50,905 nucleotides of DNA from a bacterium. Its GTDB lineage: Bacteria; Babelota; Babeliae; Babelales; Vermiphilaceae. Positions 24,637 to 33,657 of this stretch are shown here, piece by piece. Within the stretch, counting starts at the first letter, position 1. Each line of letters starts with the position of its first letter. The stretch is taken from the NCBI GenBank assembly GCA_021833825.1, contig JAKBEL010000001.1, forward strand, positions 1 to 50,905, written 5' to 3'. The notes beneath the pieces are model-generated. The model did no database searches. It saw only the letters and a list, made by a program, of their open reading frames with translations, and was not told the origin of the DNA. Position numbers and translations under genes: made by a program.

Positions 24637-26805
24637 ATGCTTCTCTATTTATTGATTATTTTAGTCATGCAACTTACGCAGAACGTTGTGGCCTCAGATA
24701 GAGGTTCTTGCGTCGATCATTTTTTAAAGTTTGAAGATTGTCAAAAAGATCCTCAATTAGATAGAGGCTCTATATTGCCCGCTGTAAAATTGAAATATCA
24801 TGCATCAGATAAAAATATATCACTAGGTGAAGCAATTATAAAAATAGTCCCTACTCTTTTTTATCCTCTATCTTGTAGGTATACTGCAAGCTTTTCGGAG
24901 GCTGCTTATAGATATCTCCCTTCAGCCATAGCAGAACAAGATCTTACTGGATTAGAGCATATACTTGAACATTGCACATTTGAGAAAGTTCAAAAAGATA
25001 AATTGGAATCAATTTCATATGGAGAGTTAGTTGATTGTAATGTGGTTTGGAATGAAAAGAGAGAAAAGGTGGTACGGCTTCTTATTGAAAAAGTAGGAGT
25101 AGATCGATTAGAAGACAAACTAGTAAATCAATATAAACCAGTAGATCGATTAGAAGATAAGGGAAATTCTCTACCTGGAGCTGAACCATTGCTCTATTCA
25201 GCGATTAAAAATACTAGGCATTCTGATTTTGTAAAATTTCTAATAAATCAAAGCCAAAATGTTAATTCTATAGATTCTCAGCGTAGTCAAACGCCACTTC
25301 ATGCCCTGTGCGCTTCGGACATATGGAAGAATTTCTTTTCGAGAAAACAAAAAGAACTTGCTCTATTATTGTTAGAAAAAGGTGCCAATGTTAATGCTCG
25401 AGATAAAGATGGGTTAACGCCATTCCATTATGCTTCTCAAGAATCCTGTAATGATCTGATAGAATTATTTATAGAGAGAGGCGCCGATGTTGCGATTTCA
25501 AGTAAAGATGGTGATACGGCACTTGCTCTTTATGTAGCGTCTTCTTGTTCGGAAGAGCCAGTGGTAAAGCTATTGCTAGCAAAAGGTGCCAATGTTAATG
25601 CTCAAGATAAATATGGGCGAACGCCGCTCTATCATGCTGCTCTAAAATGCCGTAATGATTTCATGCAACTATTTATAGAGAGAGGTGCCGATGTTAATGC
25701 TCAAGATAAATATGGGTTAACGCCATTTGCTCTTTATATACAGAAATTTGATGCCCAAAAGCCAGCGATAGAGCTATTGCTAAAAGAAGGTGCCGATGTT
25801 AATGCTCAAGATAAAGATGGGTTAACGCCGCTCCATTATGTTTCTCAACAAGGGCGTGATAAGCTGATGAACCTATTGATAGAGAAGGGTGCCGATGTTG
25901 CGATTTCAAGTAAAGATGGTGGTACGGCACTTGCTTTCTATTTAGATCGTCGTGATTTATATCGTTTTTGTAATTCAGGCCCAACAAAGCATGTGGTAGA
26001 GCTATTGCTAAACAAAGGTGCCGATGTTGATGCTGTTCGCGCAACAGATTTTTGTACCCCTCTTCATATTCTTTGTAAACATCGTTGCTTAATAGATATT
26101 GAGCTTATAGAATTATTGCTAAAAGAAGGTGCCGATGTTAATGCTCAAGATAAAGATGGCAATACACCACTTCATCTTGCCTCTCGAAATTATGATTTTG
26201 GTTTCCCTTTGGTGCCAATATTGCTAAAGAAGCCTGTGGAACTTAATGCTCAAAATAAAGATGGTAATACCGCACTTCATCTGATTAGTGAAATAAGCTC
26301 TTTTTCACCGATACCATCGATAAAGATGATAATGAAATTGATAGAACATCTCGCTGATCTTAATATTAAAAATAATGAAGGTAAAACGGCACTCCATTTT
26401 TTTTTCAAGAATATATTTTATCCATCTGCTGCTGTTCGTGAAGATAGAGAGTCAGTGTGCCAATCTATGATCAACATTCTGATTTCTTCAAATGTTGATT
26501 GGAGCATTGAAGATAATACGGGAGAAACGCCGCTTGATTGTTTTTTATTAAACTCGTCGCACCCATTTTATAATTTAGATAATATTGGAAAATTCTTGCA
26601 AGTATCTGAGCTTAAGCCCCAAGCAGGAGAAAAGCGTGGCCTTCAATTACGCAAAGCTCTTGGTGCCTATAGAGCAGAAATAAGGCGCGAACCAGAAAAA
26701 ACAGAAGAAAAAGGGAAAATAATACAAACGTTAATCGCTGTAACCTTAGACAAGACTGAAGAGATACGCAAAGAGCTTCGGGAAGCAGGTTTTTCTGTTT
26801 ATTGA
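24637..26805 (+). CDS. Secreted ankyrin-repeat protein
   Basis: A 722-aa protein with a short signal peptide (MLLYLLIILVMQLTQNVVAS). After a unique N-terminal part (about 20-180) come about a dozen ankyrin repeats (about 185-640), many with the consensus GADVNAQDKDGLTPLH. Some neighbouring repeats are nearly identical in DNA. A two-motif block (GADVAISSKDG then TALA) occurs twice about 410 nt apart, and VDRLEDK is duplicated near 155-170, so the array has grown recently. The last 80 residues are helical and charged. The ribosome binding site is weak (TAGGAT). A host-directed binding protein is likely; the target cannot be read from sequence. Confidence 0.92.
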   Translation: MLLYLLIILVMQLTQNVVASDRGSCVDHFLKFEDCQKDPQLDRGSILPAVKLKYHASDKNISLGEAIIKIVPTLFYPLSCRYTASFSEAAYRYLPSAIAEQDLTGLEHILEHCTFEKVQKDKLESISYGELVDCNVVWNEKREKVVRLLIEKVGVDRLEDKLVNQYKPVDRLEDKGNSLPGAEPLLYSAIKNTRHSDFVKFLINQSQNVNSIDSQRSQTPLHALCASDIWKNFFSRKQKELALLLLEKGANVNARDKDGLTPFHYASQESCNDLIELFIERGADVAISSKDGDTALALYVASSCSEEPVVKLLLAKGANVNAQDKYGRTPLYHAALKCRNDFMQLFIERGADVNAQDKYGLTPFALYIQKFDAQKPAIELLLKEGADVNAQDKDGLTPLHYVSQQGRDKLMNLLIEKGADVAISSKDGGTALAFYLDRRDLYRFCNSGPTKHVVELLLNKGADVDAVRATDFCTPLHILCKHRCLIDIELIELLLKEGADVNAQDKDGNTPLHLASRNYDFGFPLVPILLKKPVELNAQNKDGNTALHLISEISSFSPIPSIKMIMKLIEHLADLNIKNNEGKTALHFFFKNIFYPSAAVREDRESVCQSMINILISSNVDWSIEDNTGETPLDCFLLNSSHPFYNLDNIGKFLQVSELKPQAGEKRGLQLRKALGAYRAEIRREPEKTEEKGKIIQTLIAVTLDKTEEIRKELREAGFSVY
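25375..26300 (+). repeat. DNA-level ankyrin repeat expansion
   Basis: Within the ankyrin gene, the stretch GGTGCCGATGTTAATGCTCA followed by AGATAAAGATGG recurs with few changes near 25381, 25591, 25684, 25789 and 26129, and a diverged form near 26240. Such direct repeats allow unequal recombination and change in repeat number between strains. Confidence 0.85.
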
Positions 26806-26881
26806 AAAGAGCTTTAGATTTTTAAAGGCTTCTTTCAAGATTTTCTAGTATCATGAGCTGTAACACGTTAAGCTTTGATGT

Positions 26882-27454
26882 ATGAAGATATATACTGGAA
26901 TAGTACTTAAACATTTTGCCCCTTATAGACATAAAGTCTCTTTGCTTGATCGCTCACTGGGTCATATAACAGGTATTTTAACGTATGAACGATTGAGTGC
27001 TGGTGCCGTTCTCTCTTACGCCATAAAGGCATCTAGAGGGCACTATTTTATTAAAGATGTTGAGTTTATTGATATGCCTTTAAGATTGGCTTCACAAGAT
27101 ATGCTCTTTTTACATCATGTGTTAGAATTATGTTATCATTTTATTCCAGAGGGTGCTCATGCTGAGCGCGTTTATGATCTGATTATATTCATTTTTAATC
27201 AGACTGTGATTACAAATAAGCAAAAGAGATTGTTTTTATGTCTGTTATATGTGCTTCTTGGGTTATATGCTCAAGATGAATTTTTCTATAATACTTATAT
27301 GTATGAACTTGAACAACAGCCATTACATGATATGATTGATAGGGATATTGATATAAACATTGAAAAAAATATTTCTAGATGGTTATATCAATGTATAAGT
27401 ATGCACATTGATGTACAAAAATTAAAAACAATCCATTTTTTAGATGAGATTTAA
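26882..27454 (+). CDS. RecO-like OB-fold protein (tentative)
   Basis: A 190-aa cytoplasmic protein. The N-terminal 70 residues (TGIVLKHFAPYRHKVSLLDRSL, then GHITGILTYERL) have the length and pattern of the RecO OB-fold, where a strand, a Ser/Lys-rich turn and a G-x-hydrophobic strand occur in the same order. The rest is helical, as in RecO. No zinc-binding cysteine cluster is present, and the protein is shorter than the usual 230-250 aa, so this is only a suggestion; it may be an unrelated lineage-specific protein. It ends 2 bp before the MscS gene and is surely co-transcribed with it. Confidence 0.35.
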   Translation: MKIYTGIVLKHFAPYRHKVSLLDRSLGHITGILTYERLSAGAVLSYAIKASRGHYFIKDVEFIDMPLRLASQDMLFLHHVLELCYHFIPEGAHAERVYDLIIFIFNQTVITNKQKRLFLCLLYVLLGLYAQDEFFYNTYMYELEQQPLHDMIDRDIDINIEKNISRWLYQCISMHIDVQKLKTIHFLDEI

Positions 27455-27456
27455 CG

Positions 27457-30400
27457 ATGGTATTACGGTTAATATGTTTAATGTTATGTTACGGAACGGT
27501 TGTTCAGCCATCTGCTGTTACAAATAGTCTATTGCCCACAATGGGTACTCCCTTTTTTATTTCAAAGCCTGAAGCTAAGCAGAAAGAGCTTGATGATTTA
27601 AATAAGCGATTTGAAGATTTCAAAAAAAATACTAAATATCAGAAAGAGAAGATTGATCAGAGCCTTGAGACTATCAAAAATGAGATTTTGCAAACAAAAG
27701 AGAGTCTTAAATTAGAGCCTGACAATGATTTTTTTTCGAAAAAATTGGTATTTCTTAATGATGATTACCAAGCCCTTAGAGATTTAAGTCAAGTTATTGA
27801 GCGATTTGTTATTGCAAGTAATGAGTATGCTCACCAGCTTGAAGATTATCTAAAAGACCCTGAACTTAAGCAATACTATAGTGAACTGGGCACTCTTAAT
27901 CGTGTAGCATTTTCATTTGAGGATCTGCGTCAGATTAAAGAAAAGATTGAGTCAAAAAAGGCATCAATAGATCTTTTGCAGCAACAAGATGCACATACTT
28001 TAACTGAAATCAAGAGCAGAGAGCAGGCGGCAGCTGCGCTTATGCAACAGTATAAAGAGAAGAAGGATGAGCAAAAAGCTATTGATGATCCGTTAAGTAG
28101 TTCATTTGATTTAAGTGAAAAACAGAAGAGAGAGCTTACAAATTTAGAATATCTACTGTTAGGAAGAAAGCGAGATATTGATGATTTGCAATTGCAAATT
28201 TTGGAATTGCGCCTTAGAAAAATACGTTTAAAAATTGAGGTAGAAAAGCTACAATTGCAGATTCTACAGGAGGTCTTTCTTAGAATAAAGCAATCATCTA
28301 TTAGGATCAGTGAAGCTGATCTTGCTTTTGCAAAAGATGAGCTTGAGAGAAAGCGGCAAGAATTAAATGCACTTAAAATTGATATGTATGAGCCAAAAAA
28401 AGAGGATTTAAAGCACCAGATAGCTCAAACAAAAAATGATCTTGAATTGTTAAGTAAACAATATAATGTGCCAATAGCAGAAGATCTTAATGAATGGCTT
28501 GTTGTCTCTAAGGGTACAGTTGATTCATATATCGCTTTTTTTATTGTTGCAAAAGCGAATGCGTTGCTCATTGTTGAGCGGTTAGAGCTAGAAGAGCTTG
28601 AAGCTCAAATTGCGTTGCAAGATCAGACTCTTTTTCTTGAGCGTATAGCAAATGACATTAAGATGTCTTTTTACAAAATATATACAGGTAAGTTTCCATC
28701 AGAAGAGAAGATTTTTGAAGAGATAAAACGCTATGAAGTGCGACTATCTGATATTAAAGCAAATCTTTCGCAGCTTGAGAACAAAAAGAGTACTATAGAG
28801 AGTCAACTTGCCGTAGCAAAAAAAGCTATTGAAAATATTGGTGAAAAGAGGCAAGAATTATTGGGTCAGAAAGATAGGTTGTTTAAAGGATCGGCCAGTG
28901 AATACAGTACAGCAAGAGAGTTATTAAATACAGCTGAAGAGTTGATTAAAAAAGAGATCAAGGTCTTAAATGCTATTCAGAATATTTATAATGATACAGT
29001 TCTGAAATTGATAAAAACAGAACAACAGATACGCTTTACTATAGAAGAATTACGAGCTTCGTCTCGAAATATTATCTGGGATAGGCCTGAAGATGCTATA
29101 TCATGGCAGGGAATTGTGTCAGCTGTTCCTAATATAGAGACGTTCATTAGAGATGTGCGTTCATATATTCTTCATTTTGATTTGCCTACCCTTGTTTATA
29201 AAGTGAAGGCGGTCTTTCATAAAAGATATACCTTTATTAATTTTATTCTCACTCTTATTATATGGATTCTGTTTCTTATATTTGTGTATATGATGCTGCC
29301 ATGGGTATATAGAATTATTGGGCATGCAAAAAAAGAGAGACGAATGAACCTTTTGGGGATTCTTGCACAGTTGGTAACCTCTTTTTTAGGAACCTATTTT
29401 GTTGTTATTGTGGTATGGATCTCATGTTTTATCTTTCTTAATAGATATAAGATTCCAGATCCATATCCTTATATAATTTTTTATCTGCTCTCTATTCCGC
29501 TTCTCCTTTTCTTGGCACATCGATTTATGAGATACTTTTTATTAATTAATATTGAGTATGAATATGTTCTTATTAGTAAAGAATATCAACGTAGGTTTGT
29601 TCTTTGTGTCTCGACATTATTATATGTTACTGTTGTTATTTTTTTCTTTAGAGAAGCATTTATATTGGCAAATTATCCTAAATCTGAGCTGCCAAATATT
29701 TTAAAAGCTCTTAATATTATTATGTTACAGGTATCTATTATATTTTTGCTGACCAAAGAATTAGTTCTTAATATTTTGCCTAGAACAAATGATGTTTGGA
29801 TCTGGATTCGTGATATTGTAGATCATTATTATTATGGAATATTATTAGTCTTAATTGCAATTATTGTTATGATGAACCCATATGTTGGGTTTGGTCGCCT
29901 TGTTCTATTTGTGCTCTCCCGCATGATCTATACTTTTATTCTTATAGGAGTGCTTTTTTGGTTGCACGGGCTTGTAAAATCTTGGTCTTCAGCATTATTT
30001 TTTCAAACGGATCAAGATGGGGTCAAAGAGAGGTTTCCTGTTGCCAAAACCTGGTATGGAGTCTCCATTATCTGTATATTATTCAGTTTTATGTTTATAG
30101 GTGCAATTATTATTGCAAAGATCTGGCAATGGCCAGAGCGATTAAAAAATATAAAAGAGATGGGCGATATTATTGAGTGGTTACAGACGCCGGTCTTATT
30201 TCAGGATACACAGAGCCCGCTCTCTGTATATGTTGTTATACAGTTTATGCTCTTTATTTTAGGAGGTTTTTTGGTTGCAACCGCAATCAGGAAATTTGTT
30301 TTAAGCCGTATCTTTGATGTTCTTCTTGTTGATTCAGGAGTGCAAAATACAGTCAACAGTTTAATGCGTTATGTGATCTATTTAATTGCTATCATGCTTG

Positions 30401-31065
30401 GGCTCAATGCTATTGGATTGAGTACACAGATTAACTATATGATTACTGCATTACTTGTCGGTATCGGTATTATTATTAAAGATCCTGCAGCAGATTTTTT
30501 TGCCTATTTTATTATTCTAGTGCAGCGCCCTATTAAAATAGGTGATTATATACGTATTGATGATGAGGCGACAGGTGTCGTGCGTAAAATTACTCCACGC
30601 TCAGTTGTATTAAGACGAAAAAATAGCACGATGATCATTGTTCCTAATTCATATGCGGTTAATCATACTATAGTTAACTGGAATTATATACGTGGTTTTA
30701 TTGCCTTTAATGATATTCATGTAATGGTCTCATATAAAGAGGACCCTCTGAAAGTAAAAGAGATTTTTGAACGTATTTTAGATAGTAGTCCCTATGTGCT
30801 TAAAAATCCTAAACCGATTGTGCGACTACATGAATTTGGTCCAAATGGCTATGAATTTTTATTGCGTGGTTTTATTAGTTCAAATTATACTTTGGATCAA
30901 TGGGATATTGCCAGTAGCATTAGGCTTCAGATTGTGAAAATATTCAAACAACAGAATATTGAATTTGCACTACCAATACGTCTTATGGTCAATTATCCTC
31001 CAACATATTTTAAAGAGCAGGTTCCTGTTCCACTAGATATTAATGCAGATGATATAGCAGAATGA
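27457..31065 (+). CDS. Large MscS-family mechanosensitive channel (MscK-like)
   Basis: A 1202-aa protein. A signal peptide (about 1-20) is followed by a long periplasmic coiled-coil region (about 30-510, heptads rich in Lys, Glu, Leu and Gln), about eleven transmembrane helices (about 590-990), and a canonical MscS core. Pore helix and beta domain: TALLVGIGIIIKDPAADFFAYF, then PIKIGDYIRIDDEATGVVRKI (near 1025-1045) and IVPNSYAVNHTIVNW, ending in the mixed alpha/beta cytoplasmic domain with YEFLLRGFI. The layout is that of MscK/YbdG-like giants, with a coiled-coil sensor in the periplasm. Expected role: relief of hypo-osmotic stress in the inner membrane. No damage is visible. Confidence 0.93.
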   Translation: MVLRLICLMLCYGTVVQPSAVTNSLLPTMGTPFFISKPEAKQKELDDLNKRFEDFKKNTKYQKEKIDQSLETIKNEILQTKESLKLEPDNDFFSKKLVFLNDDYQALRDLSQVIERFVIASNEYAHQLEDYLKDPELKQYYSELGTLNRVAFSFEDLRQIKEKIESKKASIDLLQQQDAHTLTEIKSREQAAAALMQQYKEKKDEQKAIDDPLSSSFDLSEKQKRELTNLEYLLLGRKRDIDDLQLQILELRLRKIRLKIEVEKLQLQILQEVFLRIKQSSIRISEADLAFAKDELERKRQELNALKIDMYEPKKEDLKHQIAQTKNDLELLSKQYNVPIAEDLNEWLVVSKGTVDSYIAFFIVAKANALLIVERLELEELEAQIALQDQTLFLERIANDIKMSFYKIYTGKFPSEEKIFEEIKRYEVRLSDIKANLSQLENKKSTIESQLAVAKKAIENIGEKRQELLGQKDRLFKGSASEYSTARELLNTAEELIKKEIKVLNAIQNIYNDTVLKLIKTEQQIRFTIEELRASSRNIIWDRPEDAISWQGIVSAVPNIETFIRDVRSYILHFDLPTLVYKVKAVFHKRYTFINFILTLIIWILFLIFVYMMLPWVYRIIGHAKKERRMNLLGILAQLVTSFLGTYFVVIVVWISCFIFLNRYKIPDPYPYIIFYLLSIPLLLFLAHRFMRYFLLINIEYEYVLISKEYQRRFVLCVSTLLYVTVVIFFFREAFILANYPKSELPNILKALNIIMLQVSIIFLLTKELVLNILPRTNDVWIWIRDIVDHYYYGILLVLIAIIVMMNPYVGFGRLVLFVLSRMIYTFILIGVLFWLHGLVKSWSSALFFQTDQDGVKERFPVAKTWYGVSIICILFSFMFIGAIIIAKIWQWPERLKNIKEMGDIIEWLQTPVLFQDTQSPLSVYVVIQFMLFILGGFLVATAIRKFVLSRIFDVLLVDSGVQNTVNSLMRYVIYLIAIMLGLNAIGLSTQINYMITALLVGIGIIIKDPAADFFAYFIILVQRPIKIGDYIRIDDEATGVVRKITPRSVVLRRKNSTMIIVPNSYAVNHTIVNWNYIRGFIAFNDIHVMVSYKEDPLKVKEIFERILDSSPYVLKNPKPIVRLHEFGPNGYEFLLRGFISSNYTLDQWDIASSIRLQIVKIFKQQNIEFALPIRLMVNYPPTYFKEQVPVPLDINADDIAE

Positions 31066-31220
31066 AGTGGGTTCTGTGAACTCATTTTGTTTAAACCAAC
31101 ATCAAATAAATTTTATCTTAAGATGGAGCTAAGTTCTTAGTATTTCAGATGGTCTATTATTGACTTTCTTGAGAGCCCTATATCATTATAGATGTGTGAA
31201 CTCTGGGGAGAGGGATAGAT

Positions 31221-32279
31221 ATGATTAAATTTGACTGGGTAAATTTTTTTGAGCGCATTGTATCACCAATATATCAAGTTGGTGGCCTGGTTATTGTAAC
31301 GATTTTTGTCTTATTATTATCAGTTATTCCATTTTATCGCTTTATTACTCTTGAGCCGGTCCCTCCAGTCTTTTCAGTAACGCCTAAACAGATTAAAGAA
31401 TGGGGTGGAAGCGCAACAGAGGTTACTGTGGGAATGAGTATTATTAATTTTCCCAAATTTGATCCGGTAAATAATGACTTTGTTGTTGATGCTATTGTTT
31501 GGTTTGAATTTGATTCTGCCTTAGTTTCACTTGAAACTATTGAAAAATTTTCATTTGATAAGGGTGAGATAATAAATAAAAGTATCTCTAACACCAAAAT
31601 TATTGATGATAAATTTTTTGCTCAATATAATGTGACGGTAAAATTCAGTAGCACATTGGCATTTCAATATTTTCCATGGGATGATCATCGTATCTATTTA
31701 ACATTAACGAATAAATTTGTTTCACCAAGTGAGATAATTTATCGGTCATATATTTCTGGATTTATTATTTCTGAAGGTGCTTTTGTTGCTGGTTGGAAGA
31801 TGGTTGGTAAAAATGTTGTGGCGGGTTATTCTGAATCTTATTTAGATGAAAATGATATAAAGAAGGTTGTTTTAAATCCATGTGTTCTATTCTCATTAGA
31901 TTTTTCTCGTTCAGGTGCTCAGCATATATTTTTAATTTTTTTACCATTGTTTTTAATGTTTTTTTTGGGTTTTTTCTCTTTTGCTTTTCGTGAGCCGAAT
32001 CTCATATTTTCTTTATCATTGGGGAGTGTTACTGCAATTCTTTCGTATAATTTTGTCATTCAAGGGATGTCTCCACATACAGGATATTTTTTATTTAGTG
32101 ATTTAACATTTATTCTGTTTTTAGGGCTTGCAACTACAGGATTCTTGTTAAATATTTTATTTTTGCATGGAGAGAATAGATCATTTTGGATTGTAGTGCG
32201 TGGAGTGATATATATTTTATGCTTGGTGGCTCTTGTTTTTATTTGGTACTACCTTTTATATAAATGGATTGTTGTATAA
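31221..32279 (+). CDS. Putative pentameric ligand-gated ion channel subunit
   Basis: A 352-aa membrane protein with GGGGAGAGGG about 7 nt before ATG 31221. Topology: one N-terminal helix (about 21-41), a beta-rich extracytoplasmic domain (about 45-228), then four helices (236-256, 261-281, 288-315, 322-348). In the beta domain, FVVDAIVWFEFDSALVS and FQYFPWDDHRIYLTL (149-163) resemble the beta-strands and Pro-loop (YPFDxQ) of Cys-loop receptors; no Cys pair, as in prokaryotic members. SLSLGSVTAILSYNFVI followed by SPHTGYFLFSDLTFIL resembles the M2-M3 part of GLIC/ELIC-type channels. The uncleaved N-terminal helix is atypical, and DUF4436 proteins share part of this layout, so it stays tentative. 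Its stop overlaps the next ATG (TAATG). Confidence 0.55.
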   Translation: MIKFDWVNFFERIVSPIYQVGGLVIVTIFVLLLSVIPFYRFITLEPVPPVFSVTPKQIKEWGGSATEVTVGMSIINFPKFDPVNNDFVVDAIVWFEFDSALVSLETIEKFSFDKGEIINKSISNTKIIDDKFFAQYNVTVKFSSTLAFQYFPWDDHRIYLTLTNKFVSPSEIIYRSYISGFIISEGAFVAGWKMVGKNVVAGYSESYLDENDIKKVVLNPCVLFSLDFSRSGAQHIFLIFLPLFLMFFLGFFSFAFREPNLIFSLSLGSVTAILSYNFVIQGMSPHTGYFLFSDLTFILFLGLATTGFLLNILFLHGENRSFWIVVRGVIYILCLVALVFIWYYLLYKWIVV

Positions 32280-33625
32280 TGAGAAAGATTTTATTAACCA
32301 TTTTAATAGGTTTATTTGGTCAGACATTATATGGTTATAAACCTATATTTATGTCATTAGCAGAAATTAATGAAGATGCACGCAATGCAGATGAGCATCC
32401 TGTACCAGATAATAAAGATTGGGTAAATCCAGATTTTACAAAATTTATTAAAAAGAGAATTCCTTCATGGTGGGATGAAGTGCTTTTTAAGTTACATATA
32501 AAATCTTGGCCTTTGTGGCATATTGAAGGATTTAAAGATCTCTTATTTAAAACAATAGCATCTAGAGAAAATGATGGATATGTTGGTAGATCTGTTATAG
32601 CTATGAAACCTGATCCTGGAATGGTCTTTGTTATCTGGACAGATCTTCAAGGAGCATATCATTCATTGGTAAGAGCTCTTAATGAGATGAAGTCTTTGGG
32701 TGTTTTAAGCGATGACCTTCGTATTGTAAAACAGAATTATTGTTTTGTATTTAATGGAAATGCGATTGATCAGTCAGCCTATTCACTTGAAGTTTTGACC
32801 ATTATTATGCGTCTTATGGAAAATAATTCCGGTAGAGTCTTTTATCTGCGTGGTCAGCATGAAGATCGGGGGCATTGGAAAGATTTTAGTCTAAAAAGAG
32901 ATTTAGTGTTTAGAGTGTCTTTATCCCCAAGAGAACGTTTTGAATTGAGTGGAAAAATACCATTGTCAGAAGAGATGGATCGTTTTTTTGATACATTGCC
33001 TTTAGCTCTTTATCTTATTGGGCAAGAAGGACAAGATGGTCTTGATGTTGTTCGTATATCTTATTTTGGAAGAGATTATAAAGATTTAGATGAGGCAGCA
33101 TCGGGCCTATATTTGAATAATATAGGTAAAGAGCCATACATTTTAAAAATACTCAATAAAGGTGCCGCTAGTGGAAAAAAAATTAATATAAAAGCGATTG
33201 TTAAGGGAGAGTATCATTTAACGAGTTATCATTCAACATTAGGTCTTTCACAGCTTGAAGCAGATAAAGGCTCTACATCTTGGGTTGTTTTTTCAAGTCC
33301 GACCGATACGTATCGGTATTTACAAGATTTTTATTATGATGTTTTTACATTATTAGAGATAGGAAAAACATTCGATCAGTGGAAGATTTCTCTTTATAAC
33401 CAGGATGTAAGAGAGATGTTAGGATTTAAGAAAGTGGCAACTTATAATCTAATAAATGGATTAAAAGAGATTGATGGGGTGGATAAAAAAGATGAATCAG
33501 AAGATCTTCTATCGCTAGAAAGGCGAATGCATAGAGCAGAGCATGAGATAGAGAAGATTTTAAAGGTATGTGATCTTGATTCTGGCATGGAGAAGAAGGA
33601 AAAAAAAGAGGAAAAACTAAAATAA
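32279..33625 (+). CDS. Secreted pseudo-phosphoesterase, paralogue A
   Basis: The start is ATG 32279, inside the channel gene's stop codon. The 448-aa protein has a signal peptide (about 1-19) and a degenerate calcineurin/PPP phosphoesterase fold at about 115-205. TDLQG (121-125) stands where GDxHG should be, FNGNAIDQSAYSLE replaces GDYVDRGxYSxE, and LRGQHED replaces LRGNHE. Several metal ligands are changed, so catalysis is doubtful; of the four paralogues this one keeps most (D122, H194, E195). The C-terminus is a charged helical tail ending in Glu/Lys repeats. It contains no ligand-binding domain. Coupling to the channel-like gene suggests a shared function. Confidence 0.75.
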   Translation: MRKILLTILIGLFGQTLYGYKPIFMSLAEINEDARNADEHPVPDNKDWVNPDFTKFIKKRIPSWWDEVLFKLHIKSWPLWHIEGFKDLLFKTIASRENDGYVGRSVIAMKPDPGMVFVIWTDLQGAYHSLVRALNEMKSLGVLSDDLRIVKQNYCFVFNGNAIDQSAYSLEVLTIIMRLMENNSGRVFYLRGQHEDRGHWKDFSLKRDLVFRVSLSPRERFELSGKIPLSEEMDRFFDTLPLALYLIGQEGQDGLDVVRISYFGRDYKDLDEAASGLYLNNIGKEPYILKILNKGAASGKKINIKAIVKGEYHLTSYHSTLGLSQLEADKGSTSWVVFSSPTDTYRYLQDFYYDVFTLLEIGKTFDQWKISLYNQDVREMLGFKKVATYNLINGLKEIDGVDKKDESEDLLSLERRMHRAEHEIEKILKVCDLDSGMEKKEKKEEKLK

Positions 33626-33657
33626 TAGTGTAATAAATTAAGTACTAAGAATAGCCG

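Noticed and set aside
25375-26300. CRISPR-like regular repeats
   Set aside because: The repeats are in frame, encode ankyrin motifs and lack unrelated spacers of constant length.
26882-27454. Firm RecO assignment
   Set aside because: Only the N-terminal pattern fits; shorter than RecO and no zinc site, so left tentative.
31160-31189. Promoter before the channel-like gene (TTGACT at 31160)
   Set aside because: The -35 is good, but the best -10 choices (TATCAT at 15 nt, CATTAT at 18 nt) are poor; not listed as a feature.
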